Part shown: positions 34,106 through 53,200 of the stretch, piece after piece
Layout of the letters: each line of letters opens with the position of its first letter
How positions within the stretch are numbered: the stretch's first letter is position 1
DNA from: Lota lota
Taxonomy: Eukaryota; Chordata; Actinopteri; Gadiformes; Lotidae
Direction: 5' to 3'
NCBI GenBank assembly: GCA_026745465.1
Contig: JACYXH010000273.1
Location: 1,210,046-1,274,045, forward strand
Length of the DNA stretch: 64,000 bases
Program-made: the position numbers and the translations under genes
The notes under the pieces: model-generated
Told to the model about the DNA's origin: nothing
What the model saw: the letters and a program-made list of their open reading frames with translations, nothing else
Database searches by the model: none

Positions 34106-34130
34106 TTTATAAACCTGTTAACCCGCCAAT
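34106..34130 (-). promoter_or_regulatory. TATA and CCAAT boxes of secreted-protein gene C
   Basis: TTTATAAA at 34106-34113 and CCAAT at 34126-34130 (plus-strand reading), mirroring the copy A promoter. Confidence 0.6.
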
Positions 34131-35164
34131 CAGGAAGCATCCTCCCCCTGAACATCCAATGAGTAGCCTGCTTTCTTTCTCCCTTCCAATTTTCTAGGTT
34201 GATTTTTTTGTCAACAACTTTGGGTTTCAGTTCTTGGGTCAAACTTCAAAAATCCCCTTAAACCCATTCCAAGTGTTCTGCTTTTACAAAGCATGACACA
34301 CTGCACATACCTATACTTTGTACCTATACTTTACAGTGATGATGTTAGTGTACTTCTGTATTTTACATGTTGATATAAAGCATTTCTTTCATGCATTTGT
34401 TGGATAAGTCCAGATTGAGAGCTCATTGCTCAACATATGCCGCTTCAGAATTTCCCCACAAAACAAAACCAAATGTTTAAGAACAATGTACGGTCTGGTA
34501 ACCAGTAGCAGGTGTTGTCCTTCAGTTTGAACACCATGGTGTACTGGGTGGATCCAGGACTACCCTGGCTGCCAGGGTTATGATGGACCAGTGCTGCATG
34601 TGTTTGGCCTGGGATGATGTTGTCATCTTGGAAACTCCAGACAGCCTATTGCTCAATACAGCTTAATACATGTAATATGACTCTTTATTAGTCATGCTTT
34701 TATCCAAATGGCTTGCAGTGAATTCAGAGGACAGCAATGAGAGAGAAATATGTAATGCAGACGTTTTACTGTTATTCCCACACTGAATCGTTGACCACTG
34801 CCTGACTATTGCTTTAATATTATGCAGTATTTACATACATGTGTATATGGAGGTGGTCAGCCTTGACAGCCATTTTTATTGAGTCAGGTCAATTTTCACA
34901 ATGAAAAGATTTCTGCTTTCATGAAGACGTATGCATAATAATGTCAACAGATCGTAGCCATTAGCCAGGAGCCAATAGATGGTAGCCAGTAGCCATTAGC
35001 CAATATATGGTAAACATTAGCAGGGAGCCAATAGATGGCAGCCATTAGCCATGAGGCAGGAAAACCACGTAGCGCTAATTAACATACAGCGCTGTGATGG
35101 CTAGCCAACATCAATCGTTACCATGGCAACGGGCTCGAACTCTAGCCGCTCAACCAGGCCGAGA

Positions 35165-35443
35165 GACAGGTCTATAGCTATCTATATAGGTCTATAGCTA
35201 TCTATTCAGGTCTATAGGTCTATAGCTATCTATATAGGTCTATAGCTATCTATATAGGTCTATAGCTATCTATACAGGTCTATAGGTATATAGCTATCTA
35301 TATAGGTCTATAGCTATCTATATAGGTCTATAGCTATCTATATAGGTCTATAGCTATCTATATAGGTCTATAGCTATCTATACAGGTCTATAGGTCTATA
35401 GCTATCTATATAGGTCTATAGCTATCTATTTAGGTCTATAGCT
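35165..35443. repeat. About 20-bp tandem repeat (CTATCTATATAGGTCTATAG)
   Basis: Roughly 14 imperfect units. Just upstream (34940-35050) is a looser repeat of AGCCATTAGCCAGGAGCCAA-type sequence. Confidence 0.9.
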
Positions 35444-35721
35444 GGCACCGACCCAGCAAACCATTCTAATGGACCGTCCGTACATAAACGAGCGCAGACA
35501 ACTCACATACAAATAGGAGCTAGGTCAACGGCATACCCCATGATTATAAATATCCCTAATAGAATCAAAAGTATTTTTTCTTACCTTCAACGTTTGACCA
35601 AAACATACTTTCATCCTTGCGTTCCTCTGTGCGGATTCCTTAAATGTTTGATAAATCCATTTTGCGAGAGAGTTGGCGTTTTCAATGCTCATGCCATACT
35701 CAGACAGTTGGGAGCCCATTC

Positions 35722-35946
35722 TTAGGTGGAGTGTGGCGACCTCCTTTAGGCCTTTAGGTGGAGCGTGGCGACCAGCTTTAGGCCTTTAGGTGGAGCGTGG
35801 CGGCCTCCTTTAGGTGGAGTAAAGCTGGTCGCCACGCTCCACCTAAAGCTGGTCGCCACGCTCCACCTAAAGCTGTTCGCCATGCTCCACCTAAAGCTGT
35901 TCGCCACGCTCCACCTAAAGCTGTTCGCCACGCTCCACCTAAAGCT
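35722..35946. repeat. Minisatellite with inverted halves (CTTTAGGTGGAGCGTGGC)
   Basis: Units on the plus strand up to about 35818, then the same unit inverted (GCTCCACCTAAAGCTGGTCG) to 35946. A single unit of this sequence sits at 56039-56058 in the paralogous block. Confidence 0.85.
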
Positions 35947-36168
35947 GGCCACGAAGCACTGGCATTGTTACAATCCCGAATGCATTCAATAAATCAAATG
36001 CTCTGACAAAAAGAAATACGGTATCTTTGGCTTTCGCAGGCCTGTAATAAGTCTGTCCAATCATTTCATTTAGCCTGAATGAAATGATTTCATGGCTTAC
36101 CTGTCTGTCTACCTACTTACCCGGCTACCTGCGTGCACTCTGCCCTGCTCATTTAGCGTGACTGGAGT

Positions 36169-36683
36169 TGTGATGGAAAATGACTCAAGGCCTCATTCCG
36201 AGGTCAGCTCGCTTAAACTAAGTAGTTTTGATGTTCAAGTTGTTATGTACACACTGTAGTGGCCTTTCTGTCTTTTTAACTATCTAACTCCCCACAGCTG
36301 CCTGTTTTCCTGTATTCCTGCATTTTGCTCTGTTCTCATGTGAGAAACTCCTGAGCAAGCTCCTCTCACCAATGATGTGTCTGTTCTTGACTGCATATCC
36401 TCTCCCCAGACCAGGTGTCCTGCTTTAACTGTGCATTGAGCCTGTTATAGATGGTAAATGGCGTCATCTCGTGATATCTCTGAGATGTTGTTTGCTCCAC
36501 TCAACAATAAGGGCTTCCCTCCTTTATTCAGTGCGCTATTTCCTCGAGAACTCTGCTCTGCGTGGAGTTGCCTTTGAAACAGCACTTTTATGTGCTGCAG
36601 CGTATTAAATAAATAAACTATGGATATCCATTTGTCTTAGCTTTTATTCGAGCCAGTCACCAGTTATTTAATTGACTATAACA
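36169..36683 (+). mobile_element. Solo LTR, 515 bp (LTR retroelement fossil)
   Basis: Begins TGTGATGG, ends ATAACA, and is flanked by GAGT on both sides (4-bp duplication). It contains AATAAA-type sequence near the 3' part. The paralogous sequence near 56070-56095 is the empty site (ACTGGAGTCTGCAAAAGG). Relatives at 46815-47123 and 50252-50762. No internal region is present. Confidence 0.8.
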
Positions 36684-37245
36684 GAGTCTGCAAAAGGGGT
36701 CTGACCATTGGCCAACCCACAGGCAGAGAGCGAGAGATTGCGTGAGATAAGCTTAGCAGCTCACCAACAATCATAGCTCCCTATGTCTTTCGACGACATC
36801 TCTTAAACTAACGTTGGCAATATCTTGTTTATAGGTCAGCTTTTGAATCCATACACTTTGTTGAGAGGTAATATCTAGTGATTTGTATCTCAGTTGTATC
36901 ACTGAGATACAACTATTAGGAAGACATTTTGTTGCATCTTATTCTGCTCAGTAGTTGCATTTTAAACATGGTCATTTTTTCACGTTGCTCTGTCATGGTG
37001 ACTAAAAATCAGAGAAAGAGGAATCTAGTGTGCGTCACCTCATCATGACCACAGTGGTCCTTTTCACAGAAACACACAAGAATGGGATGATTTCTTCATT
37101 AAATTGCACCATCAATCGTCAATATAAACTGTAGATATTCCACCTTTAGACCGATATTGGCCGATGTACATTGTGGCCCATATATCGGTGCACCGCTAAC
37201 TTCTGTTTTCTATGTTTGATGAAGTCACCTGTTTCTTCATCACAG

Positions 37246-37365
37246 GTTCCCGTTTATGAAGTTATCCCGGATCTAAATCAAGATAAAACGGTTGCTCAAT
37301 CTAATGCAAAAAATGTGAACTCTACTTCAAATGGTTTCTATGATCGGCTCCAAGCTGTAGAATAA
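37246..37365 (+). pseudogene. Orphan terminal exon of a siglec/CD22-like receptor (copy 0)
   Basis: Acceptor CATCACAG then 40 codons to TAA: VPVYEVIPDLNQDKTVAQSN..., GFYDRLQAVE. Homologous to the exons at 48807-48929 and 56922-57032. It carries two tyrosine motifs (PVYEVI, GFYDRL). Its upstream homology with the array begins only at about 35970, so the rest of this gene copy is missing here. Could serve as a distal exon of a gene off the left side, but the intervening genes make that unlikely. Confidence 0.6.
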
Positions 37366-37489
37366 TCCAAAGCAAAGGGACTACTTATATAAAATGCATT
37401 GATAATGGGATAATAGTGAAATTATATTGGGTCAACACAAGCTAAACTGTTGATAGTATGTTATGTAAATGAGAAAGGGGGAAGGGCAG

Positions 37490-37674
37490 ATATATATGGA
37501 CCATAAAGCAATGTGAAGTAAGAGCAGTGGCTATTGCAGAGATTATCTAAAAGGAGGAAGCTAAATGTGATGAAATTTCCTGTGGCAGTTCACAATCAGC
37601 CAGTCATTCAGCCCTAACCCTGTCAGAGTGACAGTAATAATCAGACAAGACACAGAAAGAAAGTTACGGAGCAG
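37490..37674 (+). promoter_or_regulatory. Putative promoter, siglec-like gene 1
   Basis: About 190 bp preceding the start codon, repeated almost unchanged before genes 2 and 3. Contains a TATA-like ATATATGG/ATAAAGC area and GGAGGAAGCT, an Ets/PU.1-like core. Confidence 0.4.
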
Positions 37675-45973
<8,299 letters not shown>

Positions 45974-46814
45974 GCCAAACTCAAGCACTGACTCCTCTCC
46001 CTCCTCCAGTTACGAGCAAGATGAGGACACGCTGACGTCATTCATGTATGGTTTCTGTCACACACACTTATTGGTTGAGTCGTTATTTTTACTTTCTATT
46101 TCTGATTGTAACATTTCTGATGTTTTCAGTGTTTATCTTTTTATGCATTTGAGTATTCTGTTCGTTGTATATGGTTTTTTATTCTGAATATACTTGAGGT
46201 TGTCTAAATATTGGTCATGCTTGTGAAAACTGATTCTTCTCCATTCTGTTTCTTACTATGACTAGGCTACGTTTCAAAAAGTTATTTCTCAATTTAGTTT
46301 CCTCATGGCAAGGCCGCTCAATCTTTCACGACCCTGTTTTAGCTTACAGTATTTATATGATCATAGCTTTACAGTATATGGGTCATTTAGGCCTGCAATA
46401 AGATCTGTCATGTTCTTAACATCGTCCTGTGTTGAAAAAAGAAGTGTGAAGCCATTTTAAAAACTCAGTTGAAGGAGGGCAGATAATCAAGCTCACCACA
46501 GCTGAGCTAAAATCTGAAGTGGGAAGTATGATTCACTGAAAGAAAGGAACTTTGTTTGCTGCCATGTGTGTGTCGAAGTCGTCTGCATAAAGCGTCTGTA
46601 TAAAACCGGTGGTTAGGGCGCGATCATAGATTGAATGTTATAAAAATATTTATTCGTATGTGCTTCTTTTTTTTTTTTTGCTCTTTGTCATCCCTCCCAA
46701 GAAGCCTATGATTTCATTTACCTAATTGAGGAACTATTCAAGACCAAACCTGATTCCTCCATCATGGAGCTCCCCAACACAGTAGGTGTCTTGGAGAAAG
46801 ATGCTCAGCAGGCT

Positions 46815-47123
46815 TGTTGTAGCAAATTAAATAACTGGTGACTGGCTCGAATAAAAGCTTAAGAAAAATGGATATCCGTAGTTGATTTATTTCATACGCT
46901 GCAGCATATATAAAATACACAGTTACAGGCAACTCCACGCAGAGCAGAGTTCTCGAGAAGAAATGCACTGAATAGAGGAAGGCAACCGTGGGAAGTTAGA
47001 TAAAAGAAAGACAGATAGGCCCCTATAGTGTGCACATAAGCACTTGAACATCAAACCTAATTAATTTAAGCGAGCTGGAGCAAGCTGACCTCGAAATAGG
47101 GCCTTGGGTCATTTTCCATCACA
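46815..47123 (-). mobile_element. Solo LTR fragment, about 309 bp
   Basis: Minus-strand relative of the LTR at 36169-36683 (shared CAGTCACCAGTTATTTAATT end and TGTGATGGAAAATGAC start), shortened internally. No clear target duplication. Confidence 0.65.
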
Positions 47124-47334
47124 GGGTTCCGTAAATTTGTGGAGGGCAAGAACAAATCATTAAAAGAATCATACAGCATCTTGGAAGCAAGAGCCAATCC
47201 AGAAAGATGAAAAAGAACATCAGCAGCCAAGCGTCAACATCCAGAACCTCCAAACAGCTCTAACGGTGCTTTCAAACGCAAATAATGGTTGCAATGGAAA
47301 CGTTTGGACTAACCAGTGCTGCAACAATTGCCCC

Positions 47335-47505
47335 ACCTGCCAACGTCCAGGGCCCAGCCAACATCCCTGCTCCTCCACCTGCCAACATCCCTGCTCCTCC
47401 ACCTGCCAACATCCAGCGCCCAGCCAACATCCCTGCTCCTCCACCTGCCAACATCCCTGCTCCTCCACCTGCCAACATCCCTGCTCCTCCACCTGCCAAC
47501 ACTAA
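47335..47505. repeat. 24-bp minisatellite
   Basis: About seven units of CACCTGCCAACATCCCTGCT-CCTC. The open frame reading PANIPAPP is a repeat artefact as far as I can tell. Confidence 0.85.
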
Positions 47506-48806
47506 TATATTCCATATTCTGTATGAATATTTATATATTCATATAAAATGTTTTGTAATATTCCTTATATACAATGGCAGTGTAATAATAAAAATGTATG
47601 ACTGCTTAGTGCTGGCTTACTTTAAAGATGCATTGTTATGTTTTCAATGTCTCCATAATCCACTCAGCACTACTCAGCATCACTGCTCCACCACGCAGCA
47701 CCCAGTGCTGTAGGATACCAACACACACTAACAACATTACTTATAAAATAGAACGCTTTAAAGTCTAAAATATGCACTTTTAATCCATATCAATAGCGAT
47801 GTATCATGTAAATAGCCCTCTTCCTTATTGTGTAGCAAACGTTGTATTATACTAGTGATTACCCTCAACTCACCATCCACCACTCTCCAATCAAACAATG
47901 CTATATTCATCTAATACAGAAGGATTTTTCTCTAATTCCACAACATTGGATGAAAAGGCATTAAGAGAACAAAGTTTACAATGAATAGGCTATTCGGTGT
48001 TAACGTGTTGCTAACTTTAAACAGCATCCTAACGCTAGCCTAAACGGTTACCGTTAACCTTCCCAAAATCGACTCCTTTAGTGGGGATAATCCACTTATG
48101 TGCTTTAATGTACATGTATATTTGATTTAGATGTGCTGAAAATATACAATATGATTCTTTAAGGGATGATAAAAATCCCAGCTGCTAACTTCCGGGAACT
48201 ATTGAGACTATTATGGTATTCAAAAATGGTCCATTGGAGCGGACGGAGATGTCGCGACTATCTAAATGGCTTTGGGTTAAATGATCAGCGAAACATACTC
48301 AAGTGTGTTCTGCTCTCCCCAGGTTAGCGTCCAAGATGGACGGCAATCTCTATGGTCTGCCTTTAACCAGTGACCAATATATATGATTGTTCAGCGCATG
48401 GCGGAAAGAGATTTGTGCGACTGTCATGGTGACTAATAATCAGAGACAGAAAGAGGAATCTATCTATCTATCTGTATCTGAGATACAACTATTATGAAAA
48501 CATTTTGTTGCATCTTATTCTGCTCAGTGGTTGTATTTTAAACACGGTCATTTCATGTTCCTCTGTCATGGTGGCTAATAATCAGAGACAGAAAGAGGAA
48601 TCTAGTGCGCATCATGACCACAGTGGTCCTTTACACAGAAACACAACAATGGGATGTTTTCTTCATGAAATGGCACCATCAATTGTCGATATAAACTGTA
48701 GATATTCCACTTTTTGACCTATATTGGCCATTCGTGGCCCATAGATTTGTCCATCCCTAACTTCTGTTTTCTATGTTTGATGAATTCACCTGTTTCTTCA
48801 TCATAG

Positions 48807-48929
48807 GCTCCTGTTTATGAAGTTATCCCAGATCAAAATCAAGAAAAAACTTTTGTTCAATTGAATGCTAAAAACTCGAACTCTACTTCAAATGATGGTT
48901 TCTATGATCGGCTCCAAGCTGTAGAATAA
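48807..48929 (+). CDS. Alternative terminal exon for siglec-like gene 1
   Basis: Acceptor CATCATAG then 41 codons: APVYEVIPDQNQEKTFVQLN..., DGFYDRLQAVE, stop. It starts in phase 0, compatible with direct splicing from the exon ending at 44877, so gene 1 could end here instead of with the two ITIM exons at 45111 and 45922. Motifs PVYEVI and GFYDRL resemble ITIMs. Whether it is used is unknown; it may be a leftover of the duplication unit. Confidence 0.5.
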   Translation, partial: APVYEVIPDQNQEKTFVQLNAKNSNSTSNDGFYDRLQAVE

Positions 48930-49049
48930 TCCAAAGCAAAAGGACAACTCCTATAACATGCATTGATAATGGGATTATAGTGAAATTCTATTGGGTCAAT
49001 AGAAACTACACTGTTGATTGTATGTCATGTAAATGAGAGAGGGGGAAGG

Positions 49050-49235
49050 GCGGATATATATATGCACTATAAAGCTATATGAAGTGAGGGCAGTGGCTAT
49101 TGCAGAGAATATCTAAAAAGAGGAAGCTAAATGTGATGACTTTTCCTGTAGCATTTCACACTCAGTCATACAGCCCTAACCCTGTTAGAGTGACAGTAAT
49201 AATCAGACAGACACAGAAAGGAAGTTACGGAGCAG
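49050..49235 (+). promoter_or_regulatory. Putative promoter, siglec-like gene 2
   Basis: Near-identical to the gene 1 and gene 3 upstream regions. TATA-like ATATATATGCACTATAAAGC, then AAGAGGAAGCT (PU.1-like) and AAGGAAGTTACGG (Ets-like) close to the start. Confidence 0.45.
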
Positions 49236-49782
49236 ATGAAGATGAATCCATGGACCCTCTCTGTGCTCCTCCTGCTAGCTGGTAAGCTGCTTACAACTGC
49301 TTCTTATGTTTATTACCTGGAATGTGTCCCTACACAAACTGGATTCAGCTTGGCCTGTTGGGTCGACCTAAAGCTCTTTTTTTCTATGTCTAATGTGACC
49401 TCAATTTTACCATTAAACACAGATAAAGAAGCACACTTTTGATTCAATCAGTTTAATGTTCCTTATTGTAGCGGTCGGGGTGATTGCCGCCGCCTTGTAG
49501 GGGTAACACAGTACTTAGTCTGGGGAGGACTGAGCGGGACGGGATCTAGGTCCCCCACACCCAATGCCTATGGCCTCAGTGTCCAAATAAATGAGCAGGT
49601 TGTCCACTGTTTAGCAGCCTGGACTAGCGTCAGCTTCTTAGGACGAGTAAAGCGGGATTCAGATCATATGGTGGCCCTCTGAAATGTGTGCAGTGTATAT
49701 AGGAGATGCTGAGTGAACCCGACACTGCCCCGCTTTACGTAAACCTAGCTAAACAGGCAAGGCGCCCCTACCCCCAGGTAAG

Positions 49783-49850
<68 letters not shown>

Positions 49851-50179
49851 AAATACCTTGCTTGCATTTAGGAATAAACACCTTTGTTTACTGTGCGAGT
49901 TCACTGTTAACAATCATTAATGAACACAACCCTTTTCATGTAGAGATAACATACATCATACGAAACAAGCATGTTATGTTAACCTTACACACAGGCCATA
50001 GCTCTTCTCAAAAATATGATTACCTCATGACAGGCATGTAACATGAAACCATTCTCATTGTTAACTTCAACAGTGATTAAACAAAGAAAAAACGTTCCTT
50101 TCCAGTGTGGGTGTTGTCAATATGAATGAGCCGACAGTTTTTGTCTCTTTCTCGGTCTTCAGCAGTCTAACGTCCCTTC

Positions 50180-50252
<73 letters not shown>

Positions 50253-53200
50253 GTTGTGGAAAATTGGATGACTGGTGGCTGGTTCGATTAAAGGCTAAGA
50301 CAAATGGATATCCGTAGTTGATTTATTTCATATGCTGCAGCACATAAAAGACACAGTTTCAAAGGCAACTCCACACAGAGCAGAGTTCTCGAGAAAGTGC
50401 GCCCCGAAGGAAGGAGGGAAGCCTTTTTTATAAAGTAAGGCAAGCAACATCTCAGAAATGACACTAGATGACGCCATTTGACTGTCTATAACAGATTCGA
50501 TGCCCAATTAAAGCCGGACACCTGGTTTGGGGAGAGAGCATACAGTCAAGGCCAGGCACAGATACAATGTTTTGGAAAAAGGAGCTTGCTCAGGAGTTTC
50601 TCATATGGGAACAGAGCACCATACAGGAATACAGGATAATCAGACAGCTGTGGGGAGGTAGAAAGTTGAAAAGACAGATAGGCCATTATAGTGTGCACAT
50701 CGAAACTGATTAGTTTTAGCAAGCTGACCTCAGAATGGGTCTTGAGTCATTTTCACACCACATTAACTCTCCCTTTGGTTCACTGGAGCTCGGTTCTGTT
50801 GCTTATACAAGCAAATTAAACGGGAAACCTAAACGTAACCGCGTTACGGACTATTGGACACGTTATCTGACCACTTGATAACTCATACAGTATCACCGCT
50901 ACCGTTTGGTCCTCGCTGCTCGTCCCTCTCTCCCTCCTGCGTGTTCACCTCAGCTCCACTTATAAAGGGCCAGCAACTATTTGTACCTGTTACATTATGT
51001 TATAATAATAATGATAATAATAATAATAATGATAATGCATTGTTTTCTTAGTAGGCCTTACCAAAAAAGTTTTTATAACAGTATAAAAGAAATAACGTGA
51101 TAAATAAATATGAAATTAGACACGATATATGACATGATATATGATTTGATATCAAATATGATTTAATATGATACAAAACCCAACACAATACAATATCAAC
51201 ATCACACCCTGATCTTCTCAGAGCCTCTTTACGATCAACCAGTTGCTATCCTTCTTATTATAACGGTGAAAAGCACCAAGATGGCGGCTTGGAGAGTGCA
51301 TGACATCATGTGAGACCCTCCCATAGAACCGGGCTCCGTGTTCTGACCCCCAACTGTCTGTTTCCTCCAGGGGCGCTGGGGGCGGACCCTGACTGGCACG
51401 TGGAGTACCCCGAACCCTTCTGCGTGGTGGAAAACTCTACCACCACCATCCCCTGCAACTTCACCCACCCCGTGGTCCACAAAAAGACCGACGTGAAGCA
51501 CCGAGTGACCCGGGTGGTGTGGTGCCCCGATCACAATGTTTGCTGGGGCACCCTGTCCAATGTGTACGACAGCTGGAACGTCGCGGCCGACCGCTGGAAC
51601 GTCACTGCCGACAGCAGGTTCGTGTACCTGGGGGACCGTGTCGGGAACTGCACCTTGCAGATCATCAAGACGTTGAAACGTGACGCAGCGACGTACCGCT
51701 TCCGCTTCGTGACCAACGCTAACGGGTACACCGGAGAGAAAGGAGTCAGAATCACAGTCACTAGTAAGTGTTACTTCTAGTACTGTCACTAGTTAGTGTT
51801 GCTTATTTACTGTAACTAGTTAGTGGTACTTCTAGTACTGTCGCTAGTTAGTGTTACTTCTAGTGCTGTCACTAGTGTGGCTTCTAGAACTGTCACTAAT
51901 GTTACTTCTAGCACAGTCACTAGTAAGTGTTGTTTATTCACTGTCACTAGTAAGTGTTACTTCTAGTACTGAACTGACACATTTCCGTTAAAGAACAGGA
52001 TAATAAGAAGAGATTAAACTTGGTACCCATTGGGGAGGGATTAGTAGCTACCTTTAGTGTTGTATGATCCAATCGTTTTCTACATGGTTCTACTAGAACT
52101 CTTGCTTCCTCCTACAATGGATTTCAGTCACTGGTTAACAATCTCCCGAGTTAGAGGCTAGACCCAAGCGAGCTCTGTCCGATATCTCATTTAGAGGTCT
52201 CATTCACCCTCACTAGGTCTCATTCTTCTCTAACGGTCGGGGTAAGAGCCCTTGACTCCCTGGGACTCCTTTGTAGTATTACTATTTCGTGCACAATCCA
52301 GTATTGCGTTTAATCCTTATGGTGAAGATGAGGTCTATTTCTTATTTCTTGTTATAGCTTGTTTTTTTGGGTAGGTCTACTTTAGCGAGGGTGGTTTAGC
52401 ACAGGAAAAACCAGAAATGTCTTTAATCCAAGTCCTTTGGAGACTGGATGTATTTATTTCAAGAACATATCAAATCAAAAAGAGATTACCTTACAGAAGT
52501 TGTCATACTCTTACATAAAGAATAAATTCAAACAAATCAGACGATCAACTTTCGCGAAAGGGAGAGTTGGGTCCTTTGTTCTCCGTCCTCGTTCTTGATC
52601 TTGACTTTCCCCGCAACATCACACCTCCGTACATTCACTTAACTTCCCATCATACTCTTTACATTCACTTAACTTCCCATCTTACTCCGTACATTCACTT
52701 AACTTCCCATTGTACTCTTTACATTCACTTACCTTCCCATCGTACTCTTTACATTCACTTAACTTCCCATCTTACTCCGTACATTCACTTAACTTCCCAT
52801 CGTACTCTTTGCATTTACTTAACTTCCCATCGTACTCTTTACATTCACTTAACTTCCCATCTTACTCCGTACATTCACTTAACTTCCCATCGTACTCTTT
52901 GCATTTACTTAACTTCCCATCGTACTCTGTACATTCACTTAACTTTCCATCGTACTCTTTACATTCACTTAACTTTCCATCGTACTCTTTACATTCACTT
53001 AACTTCCCATCGTACTCTTTACATTCACTTAACTTCCCATCTTACTCCGTACATTCACTTAACTTCCCATCGTACTCTTTGCATTTACTTAACTTCCCAT
53101 CGTACTCTTTACATTCACTTAACTTCCCATCTTACTCCGTACATTCACTTAACTTCCCATCGTACTCTTTGCATTTACTTAACTTCCCATCGTACTCTGT

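Larger units (their letters stand above)
31929..35010 (-). repeat. Inverted duplication, right arm
   Basis: Reverse-orientation homologue of 10548-14992, from the GGCACCCCTAACACGACGAA end to the stretch with TGGCTACCATCTATTGGCTC in complement. Carries gene copy C and lacks both transposons of the left arm. Confidence 0.9.
45974..48806. other. 3' region of gene 1, no further gene recognised
   Basis: AT-rich sequence with a solo LTR (46815-47123) and a 24-bp repeat (47335-47505), both listed separately. 47520-48400 is unique with nothing recognised. From about 48420 it becomes homologous to the block before the other terminal exons. Confidence 0.5.

Noticed and set aside
47285-47546. PANIPAPP-type repeat protein
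   Set aside because: 24-bp minisatellite, no start context, no splice partners, frames open on both strands.
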